Shown here in pieces: positions 55,199 to 64,000 of a stretch of DNA of 64,000 nucleotides (positions within the stretch are counted from its first letter, which is position 1; each line of letters starts with the position of its first letter). Below the pieces are notes generated by a model. That model was not told the origin of the DNA, did not search any database, and saw only the letters and a program-made list of their open reading frames with translations. The stretch covers positions 28,013 through 92,012 of the forward strand of contig CAJXUN010000012.1 in assembly GCA_913061475.1 (NCBI GenBank), in the 5' to 3' direction. Source of the DNA: an uncultured Colwellia sp. Lineage in GTDB: Bacteria > Pseudomonadota > Gammaproteobacteria > Enterobacterales > Alteromonadaceae. A program made the position numbers and the translations under genes.

Positions 55199-56923
55199 AT
55201 GACAACAGCGCAATTCTCAGGTGCAGAACTGGTAGTAAAAACCCTATCAGCACTTAAGGTAAAATACTTATTCGGTTATCCGGGAGGAACCGTATTAGAT
55301 ATTTATGATGCACTATTTCGCCAAGATGATGTCGAACACATTCTGGTGCGCCATGAGCAAGCAGCAACCCATATGGCGGACGGCTTTGCGCGAGCCACTG
55401 GCGAAGTGGGTGTGGTTTTAGCTACTTCAGGCCCTGGCGCGACTAACTGTATCACCGGTATAGCAACGGCCTACATGGATTCGATTCCGATGGTCGTGCT
55501 ATCTGGTCAAGTTCCAACCGGATTAATTGGTGATGACGCCTTTCAAGAAACTGACATTGTTGGTTGTTCTCGCCCGATAGTGAAACACAGTTTTAACTGT
55601 CGTAATGTTGCTGATATTCCAAACACCATTGCGAAAGCATTTTATATCGCCAGTACTGGCAGACCTGGGCCAGTTGTTATCGAATTACCCAAAGATATTT
55701 TAATGCCGCAATACACCGCTGAATTTACGCTAAATTCAGCAATTAATATGCGCTCTTATAACCCAACAGTGAAAGGGCATCATCGTCAAATCAAGAAAGC
55801 AGTGCAAGCAATATCAGATGCTAAACGCCTTGTTATCTACTCAGGTGGCGGTGTGATCATAGCAAATGCCGCTGAGTTACTTACCCAACTGGTGGAAAAG
55901 TTAAATGCCCCCGTTACGAATACATTAATGGGCTTAGGTGGCGTGTCAGGCCTGCATGAAAACTTTATTGGTATGTTAGGCATGCATGGTAGCTTAGAAG
56001 CGAATAAAGCCATGGCACATGCTGATGTTATTCTTGCCTTAGGAGCACGATTTGATGACAGAGTAACGAACAATGTTAAAAAGTTCTGCCCTAATGCCAC
56101 TATTGTGCATGTTGATATTGATCCCACCTCAATTTCAAAAACAATTAATGCTCACATTCCCGTTGTTGGCTTAGTTGACATCGTGATCAAGCAGTTAATT
56201 GCTGAACTTAACGAAAAGCAGTTTTCTATTAACGAGCAAGAAAATCAAACATGGTGGCAACAAATAGCACAATGGCGAGCAGTTAAGAGCATTAGCTACC
56301 AACAAACTAACGACACAATAAAACCGCAACGGGTTATTGAGGCGATGTATAAAGCAACCAATGGAGATGCTTACGTATGCTCGGATGTTGGTCAACACCA
56401 AATGTTTGCAGCACAATATTATCCCTTTGCCAAACCAAGACAATGGATAAACTCAGGTGGCTTGGGCACCATGGGCTTTGGGTTACCTGCAGCGATGGGC
56501 GTAAAACTAGCGTTTCCTGAAAGCCACGTTATTTGTATCACCGGTGACGGTTCAATCCAAATGAACATACAAGAGTTGTCGACGTGTCTGCAATATAATT
56601 TATCTGTGGTTATCATTTCATTAAATAACCGTTCATTAGGTATGGTACGCCAATGGCAAGACATGGTTTATGGCGGTCGCCACTCATCTTCTTATATGGA
56701 ATCTTTACCTGATTTTGTCAAATTGGCCGAGTCTTATGGCCATGTTGGCATTCAAATTAATGCCCTTGATGAATTAGAAGAAAAAATACAACAGGCATTT
56801 GCCATTAAAAATCGTCTTGTTTTTGTTGATGTGCTGGTTGACGAAAATGAACATGTATATCCTATGCAAATACGCACCGGGGCGATTGATGAAATGTGGA
56901 TTAAAAAGGGAGTAAAAGCATAA
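55199..56923 (+). CDS. ilvI: Acetolactate synthase large subunit
   Basis: 574 residues, ThDP-dependent. It shows [16 protein letters not shown] and the catalytic Glu region [16 protein letters not shown], then the FAD/central domain and the ThDP signature [15 protein letters not shown] near residue 446. It condenses two pyruvates, or pyruvate with 2-oxobutyrate, in valine, leucine and isoleucine synthesis. It overlaps the small-subunit gene by one base (TAATG). Length and pairing with a 166-residue ACT subunit fit the IlvIH type. Confidence 0.95.
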   Translation: MTTAQFSGAELVVKTLSALKVKYLFGYPGGTVLDIYDALFRQDDVEHILVRHEQAATHMADGFARATGEVGVVLATSGPGATNCITGIATAYMDSIPMVVLSGQVPTGLIGDDAFQETDIVGCSRPIVKHSFNCRNVADIPNTIAKAFYIASTGRPGPVVIELPKDILMPQYTAEFTLNSAINMRSYNPTVKGHHRQIKKAVQAISDAKRLVIYSGGGVIIANAAELLTQLVEKLNAPVTNTLMGLGGVSGLHENFIGMLGMHGSLEANKAMAHADVILALGARFDDRVTNNVKKFCPNATIVHVDIDPTSISKTINAHIPVVGLVDIVIKQLIAELNEKQFSINEQENQTWWQQIAQWRAVKSISYQQTNDTIKPQRVIEAMYKATNGDAYVCSDVGQHQMFAAQYYPFAKPRQWINSGGLGTMGFGLPAAMGVKLAFPESHVICITGDGSIQMNIQELSTCLQYNLSVVIISLNNRSLGMVRQWQDMVYGGRHSSSYMESLPDFVKLAESYGHVGIQINALDELEEKIQQAFAIKNRLVFVDVLVDENEHVYPMQIRTGAIDEMWIKKGVKA

Positions 56924-57423
56924 TGCGCAGAGTTTTAGCGATATTATTAGAGAACGAAGCTGGATCACTTTCACGTATTGTTGGTCTATTTTCACAACGG
57001 GCATTTAATATTGAGAGCTTAACCGTCGCGCCTACGGAAGATCCAAGCTTATCTCGCATCACCATCGCAACTAAAGGCAATGACAAAATACTCGAACAAA
57101 TTGTTAAGCAGGTAAACAAACTCATCGATGTGATTAAAGTTACTGATTTAACGGAACGCAGTCATGTGGAACGTGAGTTATTACTTATTAAAGTACTGGC
57201 GATGAACGATAAATCACGCACCGAGGTAAAGCGAATAACGGATATATTCAGGGGCGCGATAATCGACATAGGTAAACAAACTTACACTATTGAATTAACC
57301 GGTGACGCAGAAAAAATTAATGCCTTTATCTCAACGCTGGCTAACGAAACTGAGATCATTGAGTCAGTTAGATCAGGTTGTGTGGGTATTGCCCGTGGTG
57401 AAAAAGCATTAAGAGTGAAGTAA
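56923..57423 (+). CDS. ilvH: Acetolactate synthase small (regulatory) subunit
   Basis: 166 residues: an N-terminal ACT domain with LENEAGSLSRIVGLFSQRA and NIESLTVAPTEDP, then a C-terminal ACT-like domain. It binds valine and stimulates the large subunit, so the enzyme is expected to be valine-sensitive. Translation is coupled to ilvI. A strong terminator follows. Confidence 0.96.
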   Translation: MRRVLAILLENEAGSLSRIVGLFSQRAFNIESLTVAPTEDPSLSRITIATKGNDKILEQIVKQVNKLIDVIKVTDLTERSHVERELLLIKVLAMNDKSRTEVKRITDIFRGAIIDIGKQTYTIELTGDAEKINAFISTLANETEIIESVRSGCVGIARGEKALRVK

Positions 57424-57452
57424 TAAGCAACGCAATTGCTTAACTACATAAT

Positions 57453-57479
57453 AAAAAGCCAGCAAATTGCTGGCTTTTT
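57453..57479. terminator. Bidirectional terminator between ilvH and the DUF3466 gene
   Basis: AAAAAGCCAGCA - AAT - TGCTGGCTTTTT, a 12-bp perfect stem with A/T runs on both sides. Confidence 0.93.
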
Positions 57480-57502
57480 ATAAGGGACTTTCATCGTTCA
57501 GT

Positions 57503-59272
57503 TTATATTTTGACAAACCTACGACGTAAACCAACAAACACTAACAAGGCAAGGCTGCTTAAGCCAAAACCTGCTCCTTGTCGTTCTACTTTTTCTTCTA
57601 CTTTGCTACAGTCTTCAACTTCACCATTTATTGGCTTCAATGAAACAGCACGTACTACATCTTCAAACAGCTGCTCACCTTTATCATCAACCATTAACGC
57701 ACCTTTTGAATCATGGCGAGGCACTCTGACTAAAGCAGTTGCTGATATTTCATTGGCGTCATTAATATCACGCGCTTCGATGATAGTATAAGCACTATCA
57801 CAGGCTAAAAAATCATTTAGGTTAGTAAAAGTTTTACTGGTGATATCATATAAGAAACCGTGGGTTCTTCTCGGGGTACTGCCATTATTGTCGTTATGGG
57901 TTTCAACTTCACCTTCGCCGACAACTTTACCTGCTTCATTAATCGCACGAGCAGTACTTGAACTACCAGTAAAATAATCAGTAGGTAAAATCATTTCCAT
58001 CGTTTCAGCATTAGTGTCAACATGGTAAAACTTAGTACGTAAGTTACCATTGATATAGGTAGTCACATGCCCTACAGCAATACCCGCATCATTAATATCA
58101 TAAGCTTTCGAGCGGAAATATTTACTATGATCGTCGGTAAAATCTTTAACTTCGCCATTTTTATAAACTACGGCATAAAGCTCGCGTCGTTCATTAGCAC
58201 TTGGATTAGTTTCATTTTCGTCTTGCCAACCATAAGCAAAACCAACAGCAACCCCGTTATTATTAACCGCTTGTGCATAGTTAATATATTCACGAACATC
58301 ATCTTCATGTGGCGTAACTAAATGACCTAAAGTTTCAGCGCTAACAATACCTTGTGCGTCAATTGTCCACATCATTGCTTCTGTGTTGTAGATATTATCA
58401 ACAATTCGCTGTACACAAACCTCATAAGGTAAATCATCTAATACATTTGGATCTGCGCAGCCACCAGTATCATCGGCAATAAAGTCAAGAGCCTCTTGAT
58501 CGATACTTGTACTGGCATAACCTACGGCAATGTGAGATTCACTAATATCTAATATAGCTGATTGGCCGCCGAAACGTTGTTCTTCAGGTAAAGTAAGTTC
58601 ACTTGGCGGAGTAATTTCAATGATACTTGCGCCACCGTCCGGCGAGAAAAAACCTCTGGTGGTAAACTCTCTAACCCAATGCGTTACTTCGTCACCATCA
58701 CTTTCGGTAAAATCAAGCGGTAAGTAAGGTGCTGATGCATTACCGTAGACCCAACCCTCATTAGTGATGCCGCTAATATATTCTTTAGTAGAACGAGAAA
58801 GCACATCAGTACCAGCCAATTTCTGATCAAAAACATTAAACAATTCAGTTTGACCATTGAAATTCGTCATTGCGAATACGTCACCAACTTGTTGGTATAA
58901 CGAATTACCGGCTCTACCTTCAAGAAATAGAATCACCCAAGAAAGGTCATTGGCTGTTGGTGTGCCTGCACGCAAAGCCGCTTCATCTTCTATATCTTCT
59001 AAGTCATGAACTCTTTCATGACTGTTTTCAGCTAATGCCACAATAATGTCGTAGTCATCCTCATCAAGATATTGAAACTGAACTGGAAAATTATAAATAT
59101 CGGTGCCTGAAATTGCAGCTTCACCGTTATTATTTTCTTGTTGTGAGTAGGTATATTTTAATGAAGAAACATCACCTTTATCGATAACTTGATATGTGGC
59201 GGCATTAACGGCGGATAATCCTAATGCACTAGTAATTCCTAATGCTAAAATCGATTTTACAAATTTGTTCAT
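57503..59272 (-). CDS. DUF3466 family exported protein with GlyGly-CTERM-like tail
   Basis: 589 residues from ATG 59272 (MNKFVKSILALGI); an upstream 11-codon extension is not part of the signal peptide. The signal ends near SAVNAATY. The body holds several imperfect repeats of the type NNNGVAVGFAYG, NDAGIAVGHVTTY and NEAGKVVGEGEVE, which suggest a beta-propeller-like surface protein. The C-terminus GFGLSSLALLVFVGLRRR resembles a GlyGly-CTERM sorting signal processed by rhombosortase. It is the last gene of the rlmL-grx-uup operon. Function unknown. Confidence 0.85.
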   Translation of the reverse strand: MNKFVKSILALGITSALGLSAVNAATYQVIDKGDVSSLKYTYSQQENNNGEAAISGTDIYNFPVQFQYLDEDDYDIIVALAENSHERVHDLEDIEDEAALRAGTPTANDLSWVILFLEGRAGNSLYQQVGDVFAMTNFNGQTELFNVFDQKLAGTDVLSRSTKEYISGITNEGWVYGNASAPYLPLDFTESDGDEVTHWVREFTTRGFFSPDGGASIIEITPPSELTLPEEQRFGGQSAILDISESHIAVGYASTSIDQEALDFIADDTGGCADPNVLDDLPYEVCVQRIVDNIYNTEAMMWTIDAQGIVSAETLGHLVTPHEDDVREYINYAQAVNNNGVAVGFAYGWQDENETNPSANERRELYAVVYKNGEVKDFTDDHSKYFRSKAYDINDAGIAVGHVTTYINGNLRTKFYHVDTNAETMEMILPTDYFTGSSSTARAINEAGKVVGEGEVETHNDNNGSTPRRTHGFLYDITSKTFTNLNDFLACDSAYTIIEARDINDANEISATALVRVPRHDSKGALMVDDKGEQLFEDVVRAVSLKPINGEVEDCSKVEEKVERQGAGFGLSSLALLVFVGLRRRFVKI

Positions 59273-59297
59273 GTAACTACTAAGCTCACTTTCGTTA

Positions 59298-61208
59298 TTA
59301 ATCATCTAATTCTTGCCATCTAGCGTAGGCAACTTCGAGTTTGGACTCATTTTCGGCTAACTGGTTCAATATGGTATTTGTTTGCTCTGAGCTTTGATTA
59401 AAAAACTCAGCGCTATTTACTTGTTCTTGTAGGTCTGCAATAAGGTTTTCAAGCTCGTCAATAACCTTAGGTAACGCTTCTAACTCTCGCTGTTCTTTAT
59501 AAGAGAGTTTTTTCTTTGCGGTAAGTTCAATTTTTTCACTAACCACAGGCTGCTTTTCTTCTTGCTTGGTTTTAACCGATGCAGGTGCCATAGCTTGTCG
59601 TTGTTTATCTTTATGTTCAAGGTAGCTATCAACATCATCGTAACCACCGACAATTTGCGTAATATGACCACTACCATCAAAATATAGACAACTGCTAACA
59701 CAATTATTCACGAAATCACGGTCATGGCTGACTAAAATAACCGTTCCTGCATAATTTGCAACGACTTCTTCCAATAACTCTAATGTTTCAATATCCAAAT
59801 CGTTGGTTGGTTCATCCAATATCAACAGATTACTTGGACGTAAAAATAGACGCGCTAGTAATAAGCGATTTTTCTCACCACCGGATAAGGCACGAACAGG
59901 TGTACGAGCGCGTTTAGGGCTAAATAGAAAGTCTTGCAGGTAACCTAATACATGTCTAGGTTTACCGTTTACCATCACCTCTTGCTTACCTTCTCCGACA
60001 ATTTCTTGCACGGTTTTACTCAGGTCGAGCGCATCACGATGTTGGTCAAAGTAAGCGATATCTAAATTAACGCCCGAACGCATTTTACCACTGGTGGCTT
60101 GCTGTTTACCCATGATCATTTTAATCAAGGTCGACTTACCCGTTCCGTTGGCACCAATAAAAGCAATGCGATCGTTACGTGTAATAAGTAAATCTAAATT
60201 TTTAATGATAACTTTGTCATCAAAAGCGATCGTTAGATCTTCAGCTTCAAAAACCAACTTACCTGAACGATCACCGTGTGTAATATTCATCGTGCTTTGA
60301 TTGCGCACGTCACGACGCGCTTGACGTTCATTTCGAAGTTTTTCAAGCGCCCTTACTCGTCCTTCATTACGCGTACGACGTGCTTTAACACCTTGTCGTA
60401 TCCAAACTTCTTCTTCAGCTAGTTTTTTATCAAATAGCGCATTTTGTTGTGATTCAACTTGTAGATCATGAGCTTTTTGTTCGATGTAGAGATCGTAATT
60501 ACCTGGATAGCTTTTCAAAATACCACGGTCAAGGTCAATAATACGGGTAGATACACCACGAATGAATGCCCTATCATGGCTGATAAATAAAATAGTGCCG
60601 GCAAAATCTTTTAAAAATGACTCTAACCATAAAACGCTTTTAATATCTAAATGGTTAGTTGGCTCATCAAGTAACAATATATCTGGTGCTGTCACTAATG
60701 CTTTTGCTAACGCCAACTTACGTAACCAACCACCAGAAAGATCGCAAATTTTATCATCGGCATTTAGCGCCAATGTCGTCATCACGGTTTCAATACGTTG
60801 TTCATCTTGCCAAGCGTTTGCCAGCTCAAGTTGTTCTTGAACATTCGCCAATTTAGTGAGATTTTTTTCAGATGGGTCTTCAGTTACATCATGAATAATA
60901 ACGTGGTAACGCTTAATTAAATCCGCATTTTCCTTCACGCCTTGGGCAATATAGTCAAAAACACTGATATCTGATGATTCCGGTGGGTCTTGCTCTAACA
61001 TGGCCACTTGCATGGTACTAGATTTTAGCACTTGGCCATCATCTAAGGTCTGTAAGCCCATTAATACCTTCATTAAGGTTGACTTACCCGCACCATTTCT
61101 ACCGACTAAACAAATTCGTTCGCCTGTTTGTACACTTAGGTCTGCTTTATCTAAGACCTTGTCTTCACCAAAGGCTAATTCACCTTGTGAAATACGAATT
61201 AATTCCAT
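59298..61208 (-). CDS. uup: ABC-F ATPase Uup
   Basis: 636 residues with two ABC ATPase domains and no membrane segments. Walker A loops are GRNGAGKST (near 36) and GANGTGKST (near 352). Signature motifs are LSGGWLRKLALAKAL and LSGGEKNRLLLARL, with Walker B LLLDEPTNHLD and LILDEPTNDLD. The C-terminal 90 residues form a coiled coil, the DNA-binding tail of Uup. ABC-F proteins act on ribosomes; Uup also affects precise excision of transposons. It sits 3 nt after the glutaredoxin-like gene. Confidence 0.94.
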   Translation of the reverse strand: MELIRISQGELAFGEDKVLDKADLSVQTGERICLVGRNGAGKSTLMKVLMGLQTLDDGQVLKSSTMQVAMLEQDPPESSDISVFDYIAQGVKENADLIKRYHVIIHDVTEDPSEKNLTKLANVQEQLELANAWQDEQRIETVMTTLALNADDKICDLSGGWLRKLALAKALVTAPDILLLDEPTNHLDIKSVLWLESFLKDFAGTILFISHDRAFIRGVSTRIIDLDRGILKSYPGNYDLYIEQKAHDLQVESQQNALFDKKLAEEEVWIRQGVKARRTRNEGRVRALEKLRNERQARRDVRNQSTMNITHGDRSGKLVFEAEDLTIAFDDKVIIKNLDLLITRNDRIAFIGANGTGKSTLIKMIMGKQQATSGKMRSGVNLDIAYFDQHRDALDLSKTVQEIVGEGKQEVMVNGKPRHVLGYLQDFLFSPKRARTPVRALSGGEKNRLLLARLFLRPSNLLILDEPTNDLDIETLELLEEVVANYAGTVILVSHDRDFVNNCVSSCLYFDGSGHITQIVGGYDDVDSYLEHKDKQRQAMAPASVKTKQEEKQPVVSEKIELTAKKKLSYKEQRELEALPKVIDELENLIADLQEQVNSAEFFNQSSEQTNTILNQLAENESKLEVAYARWQELDD

Positions 61209-61211
61209 AAA

Positions 61212-61442
61212 TTACAACAACTCCAAAATTTGTGCTTGGTCAAATGGCCAAAATAGTTTTTTATGATCTGATAAACGCTCTAACACTGGAATGCTAATAC
61301 GATACAGTTCGAGCAGTTTTTCATCATCAATAATATCGACAACGCTTATTTCTTCAACAGAGATATCGGCTGTACATAGCGCCAATGCGTCATCACATAA
61401 ATGACAGCCCAAAGTGCCATATAAATTAAACTTAACCGACAT
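61212..61442 (-). CDS. Glutaredoxin-like protein
   Basis: 76 residues. The thioredoxin-fold start is NLYGTLGCHLCDDA, with a CxxC redox pair, and the cis-proline lies in ISIPVLER. The family (DUF836/YcgJ-like glutaredoxins) is found between rlmL and uup in related bacteria. It is translated almost without gaps to both neighbours (1 and 3 nt). The client protein is unknown. Confidence 0.88.
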   Translation of the reverse strand: MSVKFNLYGTLGCHLCDDALALCTADISVEEISVVDIIDDEKLLELYRISIPVLERLSDHKKLFWPFDQAQILELL

Positions 61443-61443
61443 A

Positions 61444-63573
61444 TTAATTTACCTTACGGGTGAACAACCAGCTGTTGTGAATATGCTTATTACGTTGAAA
61501 GTCTTTGTCGCGAGTTTTCTCGCTCATCTCTTGCACATTTAGGCCTAACGCAGCAATGGCTTCAAAATCCATTTTGAAATTACGTTTGTTATTGGTAAAA
61601 ATTAATTCACCTCCATCTGCGACCGATTTCATACCATCAGTTATTAAGCTAACGTGATCACGCTGTACGTCAAAACTTTCGCCCATACGCTTAGAATTAG
61701 AAAAAGTGGGTGGGTCAATAAATACCACGTCAAATTTTTCTTCATTCTTCTGTAGCCATTGCAAACAATCTGCTTGGATGAATTGATATTTATGGCCACT
61801 AAGATTATTCAGTAAAAAATTGTCTTGGGCCCAACTTAAATAGGTATTCGACATATCTACCGTAGTTACCGTACTGGCACCATGCAATGCTGCTTGCAAC
61901 GACACTGAGCCGGTATAGGCAAATAAATTTAATAGTGATTTTCCTTTCGACTTTTTAGCGACTATTTGACGAGTTTTACGATGATCAAGAAACAATCCCG
62001 TATCTAAGTAATCCCAAAGGTTTACTTTTAGCTTTGCACCATATTCATCAACAACCATTGATTTTTTGGTTTGCTCAACACGTTGGTACTGTTCTTTACC
62101 TTTTTGTTTTGCTCGGGTTTTAATAATGACTTTATCAGTAGGGACATCTAGCACTTTAGGCGCAAAATAAACCACTTCTTGTAGTCGTTTTGCAACTTTC
62201 TCTGGCTCAATAATCGATGGCGCACTGTATTCATGAATAACAAGATGATCGCCATAAACATCAACAGCAACATTGTACTCTGGAATATCAGCGTCATATA
62301 AACGGTAGCATTCGATTTGTTCTTGTTTAAGCCAGCCTTTTAAATTTTTCTTATTTTTCAACAAGCGATTAGCAAATGCCGAGTCTTTTTGTTCAAATTC
62401 AGCATTAACATTACTGCTAGAGACTTGTTTGTCATCTAAATTATAAAGTGCAAACTGACAATCTAACGGCCCGTTTTTAAACTTATAACGTTTAAAAGTC
62501 ACCATTTTCATCATTGCTAATAGCTCAACATTGGCTGTTAACACCGCTACTCGCCAATTAACAAAATGAGACTTGAATTTTTGTCCTAACAAAGCAAAAC
62601 TTTCAACTAGCTCAGGTAACTCACCAATTCGCTCGCCATAAGGAGGGTTAAATAAGATAGTTCCTTTCGGTCCAAAGGCATTTTTTATATCGTTGGCATT
62701 TTTACAAGAAAACTCAATAAACCTTTGTATACCAGCATTTTTAGCATTTTGCTGTGCCGTTTTTAGTACTCTGCTGTCTAAATCAACACCAAACACTTTT
62801 GTTTTTAGTTGCGTTAAACCAACGTGTGAATGTTCAATAGCTGCAGATTTAGCAGCTTTCCATGCATCTGCCTGATGGCCTAACCAATAATCAAAGCCCC
62901 AAATCCCTCTATCAATGCCTGGTGCATAGCCTGCCGCCATTAATACGGCTTCTATAACAATGGTTCCAGAACCACACATAGGATCAACTAGCGGTTTAGA
63001 GGTATCATCTAACCAACCAGAACGGGTAATAATAGCGGCCGCTAAATGTTCTTTCAGTGGTGCAGCACCAGTATTTTCGCGATAACCACGTTTAAATAAG
63101 CTACGACCAGAAAAATCTAGGTAAATAACCACTTTTTGCTTTAACAAGCGCGCCTGAAAACTGACTTGCGGAGCAGACTTATCTACTGATGGACGTTCTT
63201 GGTTTAAATCACGAAAATGATCAACAACAGCATCTTTAACCGTTAGCGCGCCAAATTGACTATTTCGGATTTCGTCACTGGTACCAACAAAATCAATGGC
63301 AAAAGTACTATCAACAGAAAATTGTTCAGACCAAACAACCGATTTTGCTGCTGCATAAAGCTCATCTTTGTTATTGGCATCGCCCTCACCAAGCTTGAGC
63401 AATACGCGAGTAGCTAAACGAACGTGTAGACAAATATGATACGCGTGCTCAATAGTTGCGTTAAAATAAACACCTTCAGGCTTTTGAACAACTTGCTCAG
63501 CGTTCAAATCTTTAAGTTCTTGTGCCAGTAATATTTCTATACCTGGAGAGGTTAATGCTAAAAATTGCTGCAT
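61444..63573 (-). CDS. rlmL: Bifunctional 23S rRNA methyltransferase RlmKL
   Basis: 709 residues: a THUMP domain (about 45-155), the RlmL methyltransferase with DPMCGSGTIVIEAVL and FNPPYGERIGE (m2G2445), and the RlmK domain with NLFAYTGSVSLQAALHGA and FIDPPTFSNSKRM (m7G2069). Both catalytic domains look complete. It is the first gene of a four-gene operon; about 350 bp separate it from the tRNA. Confidence 0.96.
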   Translation of the reverse strand: MQQFLALTSPGIEILLAQELKDLNAEQVVQKPEGVYFNATIEHAYHICLHVRLATRVLLKLGEGDANNKDELYAAAKSVVWSEQFSVDSTFAIDFVGTSDEIRNSQFGALTVKDAVVDHFRDLNQERPSVDKSAPQVSFQARLLKQKVVIYLDFSGRSLFKRGYRENTGAAPLKEHLAAAIITRSGWLDDTSKPLVDPMCGSGTIVIEAVLMAAGYAPGIDRGIWGFDYWLGHQADAWKAAKSAAIEHSHVGLTQLKTKVFGVDLDSRVLKTAQQNAKNAGIQRFIEFSCKNANDIKNAFGPKGTILFNPPYGERIGELPELVESFALLGQKFKSHFVNWRVAVLTANVELLAMMKMVTFKRYKFKNGPLDCQFALYNLDDKQVSSSNVNAEFEQKDSAFANRLLKNKKNLKGWLKQEQIECYRLYDADIPEYNVAVDVYGDHLVIHEYSAPSIIEPEKVAKRLQEVVYFAPKVLDVPTDKVIIKTRAKQKGKEQYQRVEQTKKSMVVDEYGAKLKVNLWDYLDTGLFLDHRKTRQIVAKKSKGKSLLNLFAYTGSVSLQAALHGASTVTTVDMSNTYLSWAQDNFLLNNLSGHKYQFIQADCLQWLQKNEEKFDVVFIDPPTFSNSKRMGESFDVQRDHVSLITDGMKSVADGGELIFTNNKRNFKMDFEAIAALGLNVQEMSEKTRDKDFQRNKHIHNSWLFTRKVN

Positions 63574-63921
63574 ATAGGTTTTCCAATCTAATTTATGCCG
63601 CGATTATAAACAAAGACACGTACTACTTATAGGCATTTTACAAATTACCGTAAACTATCTAAAAATTTATCTTGTATTTAATTCAATTTCGCCCTAATTA
63701 CCGCCAATTGCGTGAAATACGAGTTATTCGAGTACAAAAAACAAGCAAGCGAAAAATAGATTCAATAAAAGCTAAAATTAATATCAAAACAGGTTGCAAA
63801 TCACCTGATGTATCCTTATTATACGCCTCGCTTTCAGGGAAGCTCTACAGGGCAATCCTTTAAGTATTCTTAAGTTTGAATTAAAACATCTTGGCTTCCT
63901 AGTTTTACTAGGTCATTCGGA
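63574..63921. other. Intergenic with possible tRNA promoter
   Basis: A 63-codon open frame at 63672-63863 has no ribosome site or family look and is not called. TTGAAT (63876-63881) and TAGTTT (63900-63905) with an 18-bp gap may be the promoter of the tRNA gene. Confidence 0.45.
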
Positions 63922-63998
<77 letters not shown>

Positions 63999-64000
63999 AT

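Noticed and set aside
63672..63863. 63-codon open frame before the tRNA
   Set aside because: No ribosome site, odd Lys/Arg/Ile-rich composition and no family resemblance.

Overview
The window looks like chromosomal DNA of an AT-rich marine gammaproteobacterium of the Alteromonadales, most like Colwelliaceae (Colwellia or Thalassotalea type). This rests on the pntAB, ycgN/ycgL/rnd, rluB-scpB-scpA-yciO-rnm, rlmL-grx-uup-DUF3466 and trpEGDCFBA blocks, a TonB-dependent receptor, and dispersed short palindromic elements. The genus is an inference from gene content and protein style, not a database result.

Layout. 1-8244: end of a GGDEF protein, an unknown Cys-motif protein, rhlE, an alanine/glycine:Na+ symporter, pntB-pntA (all minus strand) and a gamma-carbonic-anhydrase-like gene. 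8245-14100: an accessory block of small AT-rich plus-strand genes separated by attC-like recombination sites, with no integrase. It is read as a cluster of integron cassettes lacking an integrase. It carries an Abi-alpha/DUF4393 gene, small secreted and membrane proteins, a lipoprotein with a metallo-beta-lactamase fold, a decayed IS110-family transposase beside half an attC, and broken coding fragments. 14106-22064: housekeeping minus-strand genes (ycgN, an MltB-like transglycosylase, ycgL, rnd, rluB, scpB, scpA, yciO, rnm). 22186-29450: the trp operon, with a Trp-Trp-Trp leader peptide and attenuator, then a second Trp-rich mini-ORF, then trpE-G-D-CF-B-A.

29701-48505: an hsp20 remnant and then a catabolic island. 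The island has an MFS transporter, a TonB-dependent receptor, a sodium:solute symporter, five SnoaL-like proteins, an HpcH/HpaI-type aldolase, an alpha/beta hydrolase, a LacI-family regulator, a HisD-like dehydrogenase, an SDR dehydrogenase and a two-domain cupin. A palindrome of consensus TGACTTCGAAGTCA recurs in each divergent promoter region, so these genes probably form one LacI-type regulon that imports and breaks down one unknown small molecule. This is the best candidate for an undescribed system. A 1.4 kb non-coding stretch inside it holds MITE-like inverted-repeat elements.

49049-64000: glnS, an alpha/beta hydrolase, a TonB-domain protein, small exported proteins, ilvIH behind a Leu/Ile/Val-rich leader peptide and attenuator, a DUF3466 protein, uup, a glutaredoxin-like gene, rlmL, and an initiator tRNA-Met at the right edge.
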